64,000 nucleotides of DNA from Pseudomonas multiresinivorans (GCF_012971725.1 NZ_CP048833.1:5146001-5210000); one strand, 5' to 3'. Positions 31,681-42,185 are shown, counted from the first letter of the stretch. Notes: generated from the letters alone by a model not told the origin. Made by a program: numbers and translations.

Positions 31681-32019
31681 AGCGTCCGCATCAAGCATCA
31701 GGCGTACCGTCTCCAGCACCGAATCCATCTTCAACAGCACATCATGATTCCAGAAGCGCAGCACTTTGAAACCCCTGGTTTTGAGCCACGCGTCGCGCTC
31801 CCGGTCCCGACCAGAGTCCAGATGCTGCCCACCATCCAGTTCGATGATCAGCATGCGCTCGTGACAAATGAAATCGATGATGTACGGGCCGATGACTTTC
31901 TGTCGGCGGAATTTGAGACCGAGGAAACGGTGGGCGCGCAAATGGTGCCAGAGGGCGAGTTCGGCTTCGGTCTGGTCATGGCGTAGCTGCTTGGAGAACT
32001 GGGTCAGTCGGGAGGTCAT
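31654..32019 (-). CDS. DUF559 protein, Vsr-like PD-(D/E)XK nuclease fold
   Basis: The 121-residue protein has the DUF559 signature: RHDQTEAELALWHHLRAHRF, GLKFRRQKVIGPYIIDFICH, MLIIELDGGQHLD, and DAWLKTRGFKVLRFWNHDVL. The Glu of TEAE, the Asp of YIIDF and the Glu/Asp of IIELDGGQH fit a Vsr/PD-(D/E)XK active site. The ATG at 32019 starts MTSRLTQFSKQ. The C-terminus DALPSPQPSP and stop are encoded by the flanking repeat. It interrupts the gtsA-gtrS order known from other Pseudomonas, so it looks inserted. Substrate unknown. Confidence 0.88.
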   Translation of the reverse strand: MTSRLTQFSKQLRHDQTEAELALWHHLRAHRFLGLKFRRQKVIGPYIIDFICHERMLIIELDGGQHLDSGRDRERDAWLKTRGFKVLRFWNHDVLLKMDSVLETVRLMLDADALPSPQPSP

Positions 32020-32067
32020 TCTTTGGCGTCCAGGGAGGGCGGTTCTCCGGAGCCTAGTGCCACCGCC

Positions 32068-32241
32068 CATCCCCCTCTCCCCAGCCCTCTCCCTGAAGGG
32101 AGAGAGAGCTTTCCGAGCTGCCTGTAGGTTCCTGCACTTACTCATATCGCGGTACCAGGCGAGCTCTGGTGTCGCCGCTCGCGCCGAACGGTCCCCTCTC
32201 CCTTCGGAGCGGGGCGCGTAGCCAGGGTTAGGGAGAGGGCA
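32068..32241. repeat. Palindromic CCCTCTCCC/GGGAGAGGG repeat pair, right of the DUF559 gene
   Basis: A forward unit (CCCTCTCCCTGAAGGGAGAG near 32086-32105) and a diverged inverted unit (32193-32240, ending AGGGTTAGGGAGAGGGC) enclose ~85 bases. Arrangement and size mirror the pair at 31498-31680, although the enclosed sequence differs. It lies between gtrS and the DUF559 gene and holds no gene. Confidence 0.78.
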
Positions 32242-32284
32242 GCGATAACCAAGCGTTCCGAAACAACCGGCAGGAACGAATTCC

Positions 32285-33733
32285 CTACTCCACCTCCAAC
32301 CGCGGCAACCTCAACGTCACCCGCAGTCCACCCTCACGGCGATTCTGCAAGGTCACTTCCCCGCCATGGGTATGCGCAATGTTGCGCGCGATGCCCAACC
32401 CGAGGCCGTAACCCTGCCCCCGTTCGGACAGTCGGAAGCGCGGCTCGAAGACCTTCTCCAGGCGCTGTTCCGGCACTCCAGGGCCCTGGTCGTCGACGTG
32501 CAGGACCACGGCATCGGCGTCGTCCTCGATGCTCAGTTGCGCGCGCTCGCCGTACTTCAACGCGTTGTCCAGCAGGTTGCCGATGCAGCGCTTGAGCGCC
32601 AGCGGCTTGCCGGGATAGGGCTCGCGCGCCGCGCCGATGACCTGGACCCGGCCATCGGCGAGGTAGGGGCCGGCGATGTACTGCAGCAGTTGGTTGAGGT
32701 CCACCGGCTCGATGTTCTCGTGGATGTCGGTGTCCTTCACGCATTGCAGCGCGCCCTTCACCAGCAGTTCCAGTTCGTCGAGGTCGTGGCTGAACTTGTC
32801 CCGCGCCTGCTCGTCGTCCAGCAATTCGGCACGCAGGCGCAGGCGGGTGATCGGTGTGCGCAGGTCGTGGGAGATACCGCTGAACAACTGGCCCCGCTCG
32901 TTGACGTAGCGGTCGATGCGCTCGCGCATGGTGTTGAAGGCCCGTGAGACTTCCACCAGTTCGCTCGCCCCGTTCTCCTCCAGCGGCTGGTCCTGGCCGC
33001 CCAGGGCAATGTCGCGGGCGGCGCGGGCGAGGCGCTTGAGCGGGCGGCTCTGCCAGTGCACCAGCAAGCCGGTGAACAGCAGCAACAGGAGGCTGGTGAA
33101 GGCGATGGAAATGATCTGCTGCGGCGGCAGGCCTTCGGGCTCCAGGGTGACGTAGGGCGCCGGCATCAGGCTGGCGATGTATAGCCATTCGCTCTCGCCG
33201 ATGCGGATCTGCGTGACCAGCACCGGCGGGTTCACCGGTTCCAGGGTCAATGCGTAGTGCGCCCAGGAGCGCGGCAGCTCCTCCAGCTTCAGCTCGCCAT
33301 TGAACAGCCGCAGATCGTCGGGGCTGACGAACTCCACCTGCAGCTCCACGTCCTTGCCCAGCTTCTGGTGCAGCACGTCCTGCACGATATCGATCACCGC
33401 CTGCTTGTTCGTCGTATCGGGCAGCGCGCGCAGGTTCAGCGGGCGTTCGTTGAGCGAGACGAAGAAGCGCGTGCCGCCCATGCTGCGCAACTGGTCCAGC
33501 ACCAGCGGGCGATAACCAATGGGTAACGAGCGGAAGTAGCTGACGCTGGCGGCCATGGAATAGGCCAGGCTGCGCGAGCTGGTGAGCAGGCCGTCGCGCT
33601 GGCTGGAACGCAGGTGGGATATCCAGAACAGGCTCGACAACCCCTGTGCGAGCAGTACCGCCAGCAGGGTGAGCAACAGCATGCGGCCGAGCAGCGAGCG
33701 CGGTACCAGGGTCCAGCGACGGCGTTCACTCAT
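32285..33733 (-). CDS. gtrS: Sensor histidine kinase GtrS (glucose/2-ketogluconate system)
   Basis: The 482-residue membrane kinase senses sugar-acid metabolites in known Pseudomonas and drives GltR. It has a helix at ~13-33, a ~150-residue periplasmic domain, a second helix near 210 (IISIAFTSLLLLLFTGLLVH), HAMP, HisKA with SGISHDLRTPITRLRLRAEL, and HATPase boxes (NLLDNALKYGERA, DDQGPGVPE, YGLGLGIARNIAH). Its start overlaps the gltR stop by 8 bases, showing coupling. The DUF559 insertion lies immediately downstream. Confidence 0.93.
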   Translation of the reverse strand: MSERRRWTLVPRSLLGRMLLLTLLAVLLAQGLSSLFWISHLRSSQRDGLLTSSRSLAYSMAASVSYFRSLPIGYRPLVLDQLRSMGGTRFFVSLNERPLNLRALPDTTNKQAVIDIVQDVLHQKLGKDVELQVEFVSPDDLRLFNGELKLEELPRSWAHYALTLEPVNPPVLVTQIRIGESEWLYIASLMPAPYVTLEPEGLPPQQIISIAFTSLLLLLFTGLLVHWQSRPLKRLARAARDIALGGQDQPLEENGASELVEVSRAFNTMRERIDRYVNERGQLFSGISHDLRTPITRLRLRAELLDDEQARDKFSHDLDELELLVKGALQCVKDTDIHENIEPVDLNQLLQYIAGPYLADGRVQVIGAAREPYPGKPLALKRCIGNLLDNALKYGERAQLSIEDDADAVVLHVDDQGPGVPEQRLEKVFEPRFRLSERGQGYGLGLGIARNIAHTHGGEVTLQNRREGGLRVTLRLPRLEVE

Positions 33734-34460
33734 GGCCGGCGAGGTGCGGGCGAACCTGGGCAGCCAGCAGGTAACCGCTGCCGCGCACGGTCTGGATCAG
33801 CCGCGCCGGTTTCTCGGTATCACGCAGACGCTGGCGCAGGCGCGACACGGCCATGTCGACGATGCGCTCCAGCGGCATCACCTCGCGGCCACGGGTGGCG
33901 CTGGCGATGGTGTCGCGATCGAGAATCTGCCGGGGATTATCGAGGAACAGCTTGAGCAGGGCGAAGTCGGCACCACTGAGGAAATGCTCCTCGCCGTCCT
34001 CGTGGAACAACCGGTGGCTGATGGTATCCAGCCGCCAATCGTCGAAAGCGATGACCTCGCCGCCGCGCACCTGGGTGAACTGCGCACGACGCAGCAGCGC
34101 CTTGATCCGCGCCAGCAACTCGCGGGGGCTGAAGGGTTTGCCGAGGTAATCGTCGGCACCCAGCTCCAGGCCCACCACGCGGTCGGCCTCGTCGGAACTG
34201 GCGGTGAGCATGATCACCGGCATGCAGGCGTGGCGCTGGTGCGAGCGAATCCAGCGGCACAGGCTGAAGCCGTCTTCATCGGGCAGCATCACGTCGAGGA
34301 TCGCCAGGGCGGACTCCTCGTCGCACAGCGCGCGGCGGAAATCCTCACCGTTGGCGACGGCGCGCACCTGGAAACCGGCGCGGCTCAGGTAGGTGTCCAG
34401 CAGCTCGCGGATTTCCTGGTCGTCGTCCACCAGCAGGATGGATTTGGCAGGCTGGTTCAC
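33726..34460 (-). CDS. gltR: OmpR-family response regulator GltR
   Basis: The 244-residue protein has a receiver (ILLVDDDQEIRELLDTYLSR; phospho-acceptor in LAILDVMLPDEDG; Lys in GADDYLGKPFSP) and an OmpR winged helix (LSGADFALLKLFLDNPRQIL, then IVDMAVSRLRQRLRDTE, then RTVRGSGYLLA). GltR controls the glucose transport genes with GtrS in Pseudomonas. The start is GTG at 34460, with AAAGGA upstream and an overlapping A-rich Hfq/Crc motif. It lies 43 bases downstream of glk and overlaps gtrS. Confidence 0.94.
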   Translation of the reverse strand: MNQPAKSILLVDDDQEIRELLDTYLSRAGFQVRAVANGEDFRRALCDEESALAILDVMLPDEDGFSLCRWIRSHQRHACMPVIMLTASSDEADRVVGLELGADDYLGKPFSPRELLARIKALLRRAQFTQVRGGEVIAFDDWRLDTISHRLFHEDGEEHFLSGADFALLKLFLDNPRQILDRDTIASATRGREVMPLERIVDMAVSRLRQRLRDTEKPARLIQTVRGSGYLLAAQVRPHLAGHE

Positions 34461-34471
34461 TTCGGGCGTCC

Positions 34472-34485
34472 TTTCTTGTTGTTTT
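34472..34485 (-). promoter_or_regulatory. Hfq/Crc-type A-rich motif overlapping the gltR ribosome site
   Basis: The message reads AAAACAACAAGAAAGGA, so the AANAANAA motif merges with the AAAGGA ribosome site that serves the GTG start. Blocking it would lower GltR/GtrS synthesis. Confidence 0.65.
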
Positions 34486-34503
34486 CAACGGTGGCGCGGT
34501 GAA

Positions 34504-35502
34504 TCAGCCTTCGTTGCGCAGTGCCTGTTCCAGGGCCACGCCGGCGCCGAACAGCCCCGGATGATCCGCGGTCATGACCCACACCGGCACCGGATCGAGA
34601 TACGGCCCACTGGTCTTGCCGCGGGCGCGGAACGCCTCGGCGAAGCCGCTACGCTGGAAGCGTTCGAGGAAGCGCGGGACGATGCCGCCGGTGATGTACA
34701 CGCCGCCCAGCGCGCCAACCGTCAGCACGGCGTTGCCGGCAACCCGCGCCAGCCAGACGAAGAAGTGCTCCAGCACCGCGTCGGCGTAGGCGTCGCCGGC
34801 CATGGCGCGCTCGCCGATCTCGGCGGCAGTGGCGCATTTGGGTTCCACGCCATCGAGCTGGCAGCTCATGCGATAGAGGTTTTCCAGGCCGCTGCCGGAG
34901 AGCACGCGCTCGGCCGAGACGTGGCCATATTTCTCGCGCAGCAGTTGCCAGAGGGCGAAGTCGCGCTCGGAGGTCACCGGCAGGTCGACGTGGCCGCCTT
35001 CGCAGGGCAGCACTTCCCAGCCACCGTTCGGCAGCGGCATCAGGCTGCCCACGCCCAGGCCGGTGCCGGGGCCGATGATCAGCCTGGCGCGGCCCTCCAG
35101 CGCCCTGCCGGGCCGTACCTGCACCAGGTGTTCTTCCGACAGCCGCGAGGCCGCCCAGGCCATGGTGCTGAAGTCGTTCACCAGCAGCAGGTGGCTCAGG
35201 CCCAATTCGGTGCGGAAGGCATCGCGCTGGATGACCCAGTGGTTGTTGGTGAACTTGAAGTCGCCGGCGCCAACCGGACCGGCACAGGCCAGGCAGACAT
35301 TCTCGACGACGGAGAGCGGCTGGCCGACACGCTGCAGGTAATCGCGCACGGCGTCTTCCGGGCGCGGATAGTCCGCGCAGGCCAGGACTTCGATGGATTC
35401 GAGGACTTCACCGCGCCACAGGGCGAAGCGGGCATTGGTGCCACCGATGTCGCCGACCAGGGCGAAACCGTTCGAGGCGGAGTGAGCTTTGTTGGAGTTC
35501 AT
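34504..35502 (-). CDS. glk: Glucokinase
   Basis: It phosphorylates glucose to glucose 6-phosphate with ATP in the cytoplasm. The 332-residue protein has FALVGDIGGTNARFALWRGE (phosphate loop), VCLACAGPVGAGDFKFTNNH and WVIQRD, LLVNDFSTMAWA (catalytic Asp), IGPGTGLGVG, LPCEGGHVDLPV and VYITGGIVPRFLERF, all typical of proteobacterial Glk. It is preceded by the edd terminator and followed by gltR, forming a glk-gltR-gtrS unit. Confidence 0.96.
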   Translation of the reverse strand: MNSNKAHSASNGFALVGDIGGTNARFALWRGEVLESIEVLACADYPRPEDAVRDYLQRVGQPLSVVENVCLACAGPVGAGDFKFTNNHWVIQRDAFRTELGLSHLLLVNDFSTMAWAASRLSEEHLVQVRPGRALEGRARLIIGPGTGLGVGSLMPLPNGGWEVLPCEGGHVDLPVTSERDFALWQLLREKYGHVSAERVLSGSGLENLYRMSCQLDGVEPKCATAAEIGERAMAGDAYADAVLEHFFVWLARVAGNAVLTVGALGGVYITGGIVPRFLERFQRSGFAEAFRARGKTSGPYLDPVPVWVMTADHPGLFGAGVALEQALRNEG

Positions 35503-35571
35503 TGCGGGCTCGGGCCTGGAAGTTGGGTGAAAGGGTGCGGCGCGGAATCATGCCAGCATAGGTCAGCGCCG

Positions 35572-35615
35572 AAAACGCCCCGCGCGATGGACAGGCAGTC
35601 CCTTCGCGCGGGGCG
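35572..35615 (-). terminator. Strong rho-independent terminator between edd and glk
   Basis: CGCCCCGCGCGA and TCGCGCGGGGCG form a perfect 12-bp stem with a 16-nt loop, and the minus strand continues TTTTC. It lies 10 bases past the edd stop. It should cut most read-through from edd into glk. Confidence 0.9.
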
Positions 35616-35624
35616 CTGCGACAG

Positions 35625-37451
<1,827 letters not shown>

Positions 37452-37477
37452 GGCAGCATTCTCCTACAGACTATCAG

Positions 37478-37492
37478 TTGTTGTTTTTACAA
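37478..37492. promoter_or_regulatory. HexR operator between edd and gapA
   Basis: TTGTTGTTTTTACAA fits the described HexR consensus TTGT-N7/8-ACAA and lies in the divergent edd/gapA promoter region, where HexR binds in P. putida. KDPG releases HexR, so both genes should be induced by glucose catabolism. hexR itself is not in the window. Confidence 0.85.
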
Positions 37493-37579
37493 CATAATTG
37501 TTTATTCCAAGGCGTTTACTTTTCAACGGCGTGGAAATTTAATGGTTTTTACCACAACAAAAGAAAAGAGACGACCTCA

Positions 37580-38584
37580 ATGACTATACGCCTGGCAATC
37601 AACGGATTTGGCCGCATCGGTCGGAACGTACTCCGCGCGCTCTACTCGGGCGGCTATCGCCAGCACCTGCAAGTGGTGGCGATAAACGACCTCGGCGACG
37701 CCGCGATCAACGCCCATCTGCTGCAGTTCGACAGCGTGCATGGACGTTTTCCCGGCCAGGTCGAGCATGACGCCGAAAGTCTCAGGGTAGAGGGCGACGT
37801 GATTGCCGTCACGGCCATCCGCGATCCGGCGCAGCTGCCGTGGAAGGCGCTGGCGGTGGATATCGTGCTGGAATGCACCGGCCACTTCACCTCCCGCGAC
37901 AAGGCTGCCGCGCACCTGCAGGCCGGCGCGCGCCAGGTGCTGATTTCGGCTCCGGGCCAGGGCGTCGACGCCACGGTGGTCTTCGGCGTCAACGAAGGCA
38001 TCCTGCGCGCCGAACACCAGATAGTCTCCAACGCCTCCTGCACCACCAACTGCCTGGCGCCGGTGGCCCAGGTACTGCACCGCGAACTGGGCATCGAGCA
38101 CGGGCTGATGACCACCATCCACGCCTATACCAACGACCAGAGCCTCTCCGACGTCTACCACAGCGACCCCTACCGGGCACGCTCGGCGACCCAATCGATG
38201 ATCCCGACCAAAACCGGCGCCGCCGAAGCGGTGGGCCTGGTGCTGCCGGGGCTGGCCGGCAAGCTGACGGGGCTGGCGGTGCGGGTTCCAGTTATTAACG
38301 TCTCGCTGGTGGACCTCACGGTGCAGGTCGGCCGCGATACCAGCGCGCAGGAAATCAACGAGCTGATGGAGCGTGCCAGCGAGCTTTCGCCGATCCTCGG
38401 CTTCAACCACCTGCCGCTGGTCTCGGTGGATTTCAACCACGACCCTCGCTCGGCCATCTTCGATGCCAGCCATACACGGGTGAATGGGCGACTGGTGAAG
38501 GCGATGGCGTGGTATGACAACGAGTGGGGGTTTTCCAATCGGATGCTGGATACGGCGCGGGTGATGTATCTGGCGCGGGGGTGA
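37580..38584 (+). CDS. gapA: Glyceraldehyde-3-phosphate dehydrogenase, type I
   Basis: It oxidises glyceraldehyde 3-phosphate, the product of the KDPG split. The 334-residue protein begins MTIRLAINGFGRIGRNVLRA; the active-site Cys154 lies in SNASCTTNCLAP and His181 in TTIHAYTND. The C-terminal SWYDNEWG equivalent is AWYDNEWGFSNRM. The ATG at 37580 is the family start; the in-frame extension to 37478 runs through the HexR operator and is rejected. It is divergent from edd. Confidence 0.97.
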   Translation: MTIRLAINGFGRIGRNVLRALYSGGYRQHLQVVAINDLGDAAINAHLLQFDSVHGRFPGQVEHDAESLRVEGDVIAVTAIRDPAQLPWKALAVDIVLECTGHFTSRDKAAAHLQAGARQVLISAPGQGVDATVVFGVNEGILRAEHQIVSNASCTTNCLAPVAQVLHRELGIEHGLMTTIHAYTNDQSLSDVYHSDPYRARSATQSMIPTKTGAAEAVGLVLPGLAGKLTGLAVRVPVINVSLVDLTVQVGRDTSAQEINELMERASELSPILGFNHLPLVSVDFNHDPRSAIFDASHTRVNGRLVKAMAWYDNEWGFSNRMLDTARVMYLARG

Positions 38585-38589
38585 GGCGA

Positions 38590-38662
38590 AGTTCGCGAGC
38601 AATCTCGCTCCTACAGGTTTGGAACGCATGCTCTTCGTAGGAGCGAGCTTGCTCGCGAACGG
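38590..38662. repeat. REP doublet after gapA
   Basis: A reverse REP with one central mismatch (GTTCGCGAGCAATCTCGCTC, from ~38591) and a forward REP (GTAGGAGCGAGCTTGCTCGC, from 38637) lie between the gapA stop and the convergent DUF1289 gene. Confidence 0.85.
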
Positions 38663-38682
38663 CGGACATGCCGAACTCTCGC

Positions 38683-38865
38683 TCAGCGATACAGCCGCTT
38701 CCCCTGCGCCTCCAGCACCAGCAGGCGCATGTCGGCCTCGGCCCGGATCGCCTCCTGGCCGAGATGATCGACGCGCTTCCACGCCTTGATTTCCTCGCGG
38801 CTGCGGCCACAGCCCAGGCAGATACCTTCTTCGAACTCGCAGACCTTGATGCACGGACTCTTCAC
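38683..38865 (-). CDS. DUF1289 small Cys-rich protein
   Basis: The 60-residue protein begins MKSPCIKVCEFEEGICLGCG, the three- to four-cysteine pattern that defines DUF1289, followed by REEIKAWKRVDH. The cysteines probably bind a metal. The start is GTG at 38865 after GAGGAA. Function unknown; the gene commonly sits alone. Confidence 0.92.
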   Translation of the reverse strand: MKSPCIKVCEFEEGICLGCGRSREEIKAWKRVDHLGQEAIRAEADMRLLVLEAQGKRLYR

Positions 38866-39031
38866 GGACTTCCTCGTGGTTTCGGCTGGATGAATGTCAG
38901 TGGGTCTCTACTAATGGACACCCGTGCAGCGCCAAGGTCCAACTCGATTTCCCCATCGGCGCCATCGACCCTGGCAATCGAAGGGTGCGCGCCTTGCTAG
39001 AATCCGCCGTCCACGCTGCCCAACCTCGCCC

Positions 39032-39811
39032 ATGCTCACCCTCAAGCTCACCCTCGTTCCGCTGTTCCTGTTGCTGATCTCGCTCTCCGGGCGCTGGTGG
39101 GGCCCGGCCGTGGCCGGCTGCCTGGCCGCCCTGCCCGCCATCGCCGGGCCAATCCTCTATCTGATCACCGTGGAACATGGCCGCGACTTCGGCGCTCACG
39201 CCGCGCTGCTCGCGCTGGCCGCGATCTTCGCCGCTGAGGCGTTCAACTTCGCCTATGCCTGGATCTGTCGGCGCCACGGATGGCCGCTGGCATTGACCGG
39301 CGCCATGCTCGCCTGGCTGGTGGCCGGCTGGGCACTGACCCAACTGCCCGCCTCGCCCGTCTGGGCGTTGCTCGCTGCGGCCGTGGGCGCGTTGACCAGT
39401 CAGCTGTTCATGCCCCGTGCCGAGCTGAGCGCCGCCATCGCTCCACTGGGCCGCTTCGAACTGGGCCTGCGCATGCTCGCCGGCGCGCTGCTGACGCTGG
39501 CCGTCACCGCCCTCGCCGGCTGGGCCGGCCCCAGCTGGAGTGGCTTGCTGGCGGTGTTTCCGCTGCTCTCCATCGTGCTTTGCGTATCGTCCCAGCGGCT
39601 GCACGGACCGGGTTTCGTCATCGCCCTGCTGCGCGGCATGGTCACGGGGCGGCCGGCTTTCGCGGCTTTCTGCCTGTGTCTGGCGCTGCGTTTGCCTGGC
39701 AATGACATCCTGCCCAGCTTTGCCGAAGCGGCACTGCTGGCCGTTCTGGTACAGGGCGCAACGCGCTGGCTGATCGGCGTGCGATCGCGATGGCTCGCCA
39801 AAGCCGCCTGA
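39032..39811 (+). CDS. Multi-pass inner-membrane protein, unknown function
   Basis: The 259-residue protein has about eight hydrophobic helices with very few charged loops (LTLVPLFLLLISLSGRWWG at the start; GPAVAGCLAALPAIAGPILY next). The ATG at 39032 is preferred because the extension to 38924 is Arg-rich and soluble. GRWWGPAVAG and LPAIAGPILY suggest two related halves. I do not recognise a named family. It is convergent with bglX, with a shared terminator hairpin between them. Confidence 0.78.
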   Translation: MLTLKLTLVPLFLLLISLSGRWWGPAVAGCLAALPAIAGPILYLITVEHGRDFGAHAALLALAAIFAAEAFNFAYAWICRRHGWPLALTGAMLAWLVAGWALTQLPASPVWALLAAAVGALTSQLFMPRAELSAAIAPLGRFELGLRMLAGALLTLAVTALAGWAGPSWSGLLAVFPLLSIVLCVSSQRLHGPGFVIALLRGMVTGRPAFAAFCLCLALRLPGNDILPSFAEAALLAVLVQGATRWLIGVRSRWLAKAA

Positions 39812-39816
39812 CAAGG

Positions 39817-39847
39817 AAAAACGCCACGGCTGAACCAGCCGTGGCGT
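39817..39847 (-). terminator. Rho-independent terminator of bglX
   Basis: ACGCCACGGCTG and CAGCCGTGGCGT pair perfectly around a 3-nt loop, and the minus strand continues TTTTTCC. On the plus strand the stem is followed by CTTCG, so termination should be mainly for bglX. Confidence 0.88.
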
Positions 39848-39872
39848 CTTCGTCTGCAGCAGCGGGTAACGC

Positions 39873-42185
39873 TTAGAGCAGCGTGAAGCTCTGCTCCTTC
39901 ACGTTGTCCGAATCCAGGCCGACGTAGACCTTGAACTCGCCCGGCTCCGAGGCGTAGCGCAGCTGGCTGTCGTAGAAGCGCAGGTCCTCCTCGCGGATCG
40001 GGAACTGCACCACCTTCGACTCACCAGGCTGCAGCAGGATCTTCTCGAAGCCCTTGAGCTCCTTGACCGGACGGCTGATGGACGCGGCAACGTCGCGCAG
40101 GTAGAGCTGCACGGTGGTTTCGCCGGCGACCTTGCCGATGTTCTTCACGGTGACGCTGGCGGTCAGCTGGTCGCCCTTCTTCAGCTTGCTGCCCGACAGC
40201 TTCACGTCGGAGACGCTGAAGTCGGTGTAGCTCAGGCCATAGCCGAACGGGTACAGCGGGCCGTTCTCCGAGTCGAAGTAGCGCGAGGTGTACTTGTTCG
40301 GGTGCTCGTGGTCGAACGGGCGGCCGGTGTTCAGGTGGTTGTAGTAGATCGGCACCTGGCCCACGGAGCGCGGGAAGGTCATGGTCAGCTTGCCCGACGG
40401 GTTGTAGTCGCCGAACAGCACGTCGGCGATGGCGTTGCCACCTTCGGTGCCGCTGAACCAGGTTTCCAGCACAGCGTCGGCGTTGGCACTTTCCCAGCGC
40501 AGGTCCATCGGCCGGCCGTTCATCAGCACCAGCACCAGCGGCTTGCCGGTGGCCTTGAGGGCCTTGAGCAGCTCGATCTGGCTTTGCGCGATGTGCAGGT
40601 TGGTCTTGCTCGACGCCTCGTGGGCCATGCCCTGGGATTCGCCGACCACGGCCACCACCACGTCAGCCTGCTTGGCCTTCTCGACGGCTTCGTCGATCAT
40701 GGCTTTCGGGCTGCGCGAGTCGACCTTCACGTCTTCGCTGTACTCGTTGAGGTATTTGACGATCTCCGGATCGTCGGTGACGTTGGCGCCCTTGGCGTAG
40801 AGCAGCGCGGCGTGGCCACGGGTGGCGGTGCCCATGCCTTCGAGCACGGTCACGGCCTGGAAGGCCTTGCCGGCGGCGGACCAGCTACCCATCACGTCGC
40901 GCTTGCTGTCAGCCAGCGGGCCGATCAGGGCAATCACGCCGTCACGCTTGAGCGGCAGCACGCCGCCTTCGTTCTTCAGCAGGACCATGCCCTTGCGCGC
41001 GATCTCGCGGGCGTCGGCGCGGTGCAGACGCTCTTCGGCGTCGGTATCCACCGGGTCCTTGCCCTGCAGGTAGCGGTACGGGTCCTGGAACAGGCCCATG
41101 TCCCACTTGGCGGCGAGCACGTCGCGGCAGGCACGGTCGATCTCGTCCTGGCTGATCAGCCCGGCCTTGAGCAGCTCGGGCATGTGCTTGCCGTAGAGGT
41201 CGTCGTTCATGTTCATTTCGACGCCGGCGTTGATCGCTGCCTGGGTGGCGTCGCGCTCAGTGGCGGCCACGCCGTGCTTGATCAGCTCCAGCACCGCACC
41301 GTGGTCGCTCAGGGTCAGGCCCTTGTAGCCCCACTGCTTGCGCAGCAGGTCCTGCAGCAGCCACTTGTTGGCGGTGGCGGGCACGCCGTTGATGCTGTTG
41401 AGCGAGACCATCACCGCACCAGCGCCGGCATCGATGGCCGCGCGGTACGGCGGCAGGTAGTCCTGGAACATGCGCTGCGGGCTCATGTCCACAGTGTTGT
41501 AGTCGCGGCCGCCTTCACCGGCGCCGTACAGGGCGAAGTGCTTGACCCCGGCCATGATGGTTTCCGGCTGGTTCAGGCCCTTGCCCTGGTAGCCCTTGAC
41601 CACGGCGGCGGCAACCTTGCTGGTCAGCCAGGCGTCTTCGCCGAAGCCTTCGGAGACACGGCCCCAGCGCGGATCGCGGGCGATGTCGACGGTGGGCGAA
41701 TAGGTCAGGTTGAGGCCGTCGGCGCTGGCCTCGATGGCCGCGACACGGGCACTGCGCTCGATGGATTCCATGTCCCAGCTCGCCGCCAGGCCCAGGCCGA
41801 TGGGGAATACGGTGCGATGGCCGTGGACCACATCGTAGGCGAAGAACAGCGGAATCTTCAGCCGGCTCTTCATCGCCGCGTCCTGCAGGTCACGGATGCC
41901 CGGACGAACCACGGTATTGAACACCGCGCCAGTGGTGCCCTCGGCGATTTCCTTCAGCAGTACCGGCTTGGGATGGTCCGGCCCGACGCTGACCAGGCGC
42001 AGTTGGCCGATCTTCTCTTCCAGCGTCATGCGCTGCATCAGGCTGTCGATGAAGGCGTCCTTGGACTGGCCGGCCAACGGCACGGCGGGAGCTACGACAG
42101 CAGATTCGGCGGCGGATAGCGAAGCGCTGCTCAGGCCCAGCAGGAGGCCGAGCCAGCAGATACGGCTGATTGGAGTTCTTTTCAT
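39873..42185 (-). CDS. bglX: Periplasmic beta-glucosidase, GH3
   Basis: It hydrolyses beta-glucosides such as cellobiose to glucose in the periplasm. The 770-residue precursor has a signal peptide (RICWLGLLLGLSSASLSAAE). The GH3 N-domain includes IPLFFAYDVVHGHRTVFPIG, SPTVDIARDPRWGRVSEGFG, GVKHFALYGAGEGGRDYNTV and the nucleophile Asp in GLTLSDHGAVLEL. The GH3 C-domain and a fibronectin-III-like tail (LYPFGYGLSYTDFSVSDVKL) follow. The ATG at 42185 gives the signal peptide; the frame continuing to 42602 is non-coding. Close to the glucose uptake cluster, it could supply that system. Confidence 0.96.
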   Translation of the reverse strand: MKRTPISRICWLGLLLGLSSASLSAAESAVVAPAVPLAGQSKDAFIDSLMQRMTLEEKIGQLRLVSVGPDHPKPVLLKEIAEGTTGAVFNTVVRPGIRDLQDAAMKSRLKIPLFFAYDVVHGHRTVFPIGLGLAASWDMESIERSARVAAIEASADGLNLTYSPTVDIARDPRWGRVSEGFGEDAWLTSKVAAAVVKGYQGKGLNQPETIMAGVKHFALYGAGEGGRDYNTVDMSPQRMFQDYLPPYRAAIDAGAGAVMVSLNSINGVPATANKWLLQDLLRKQWGYKGLTLSDHGAVLELIKHGVAATERDATQAAINAGVEMNMNDDLYGKHMPELLKAGLISQDEIDRACRDVLAAKWDMGLFQDPYRYLQGKDPVDTDAEERLHRADAREIARKGMVLLKNEGGVLPLKRDGVIALIGPLADSKRDVMGSWSAAGKAFQAVTVLEGMGTATRGHAALLYAKGANVTDDPEIVKYLNEYSEDVKVDSRSPKAMIDEAVEKAKQADVVVAVVGESQGMAHEASSKTNLHIAQSQIELLKALKATGKPLVLVLMNGRPMDLRWESANADAVLETWFSGTEGGNAIADVLFGDYNPSGKLTMTFPRSVGQVPIYYNHLNTGRPFDHEHPNKYTSRYFDSENGPLYPFGYGLSYTDFSVSDVKLSGSKLKKGDQLTASVTVKNIGKVAGETTVQLYLRDVAASISRPVKELKGFEKILLQPGESKVVQFPIREEDLRFYDSQLRYASEPGEFKVYVGLDSDNVKEQSFTLL

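Noticed and set aside
37478..37579. N-terminal extension of GapA
   Set aside because: It runs through the HexR operator and A+T-rich promoter region; the GAPDH fold begins at MTIRLAINGFG.
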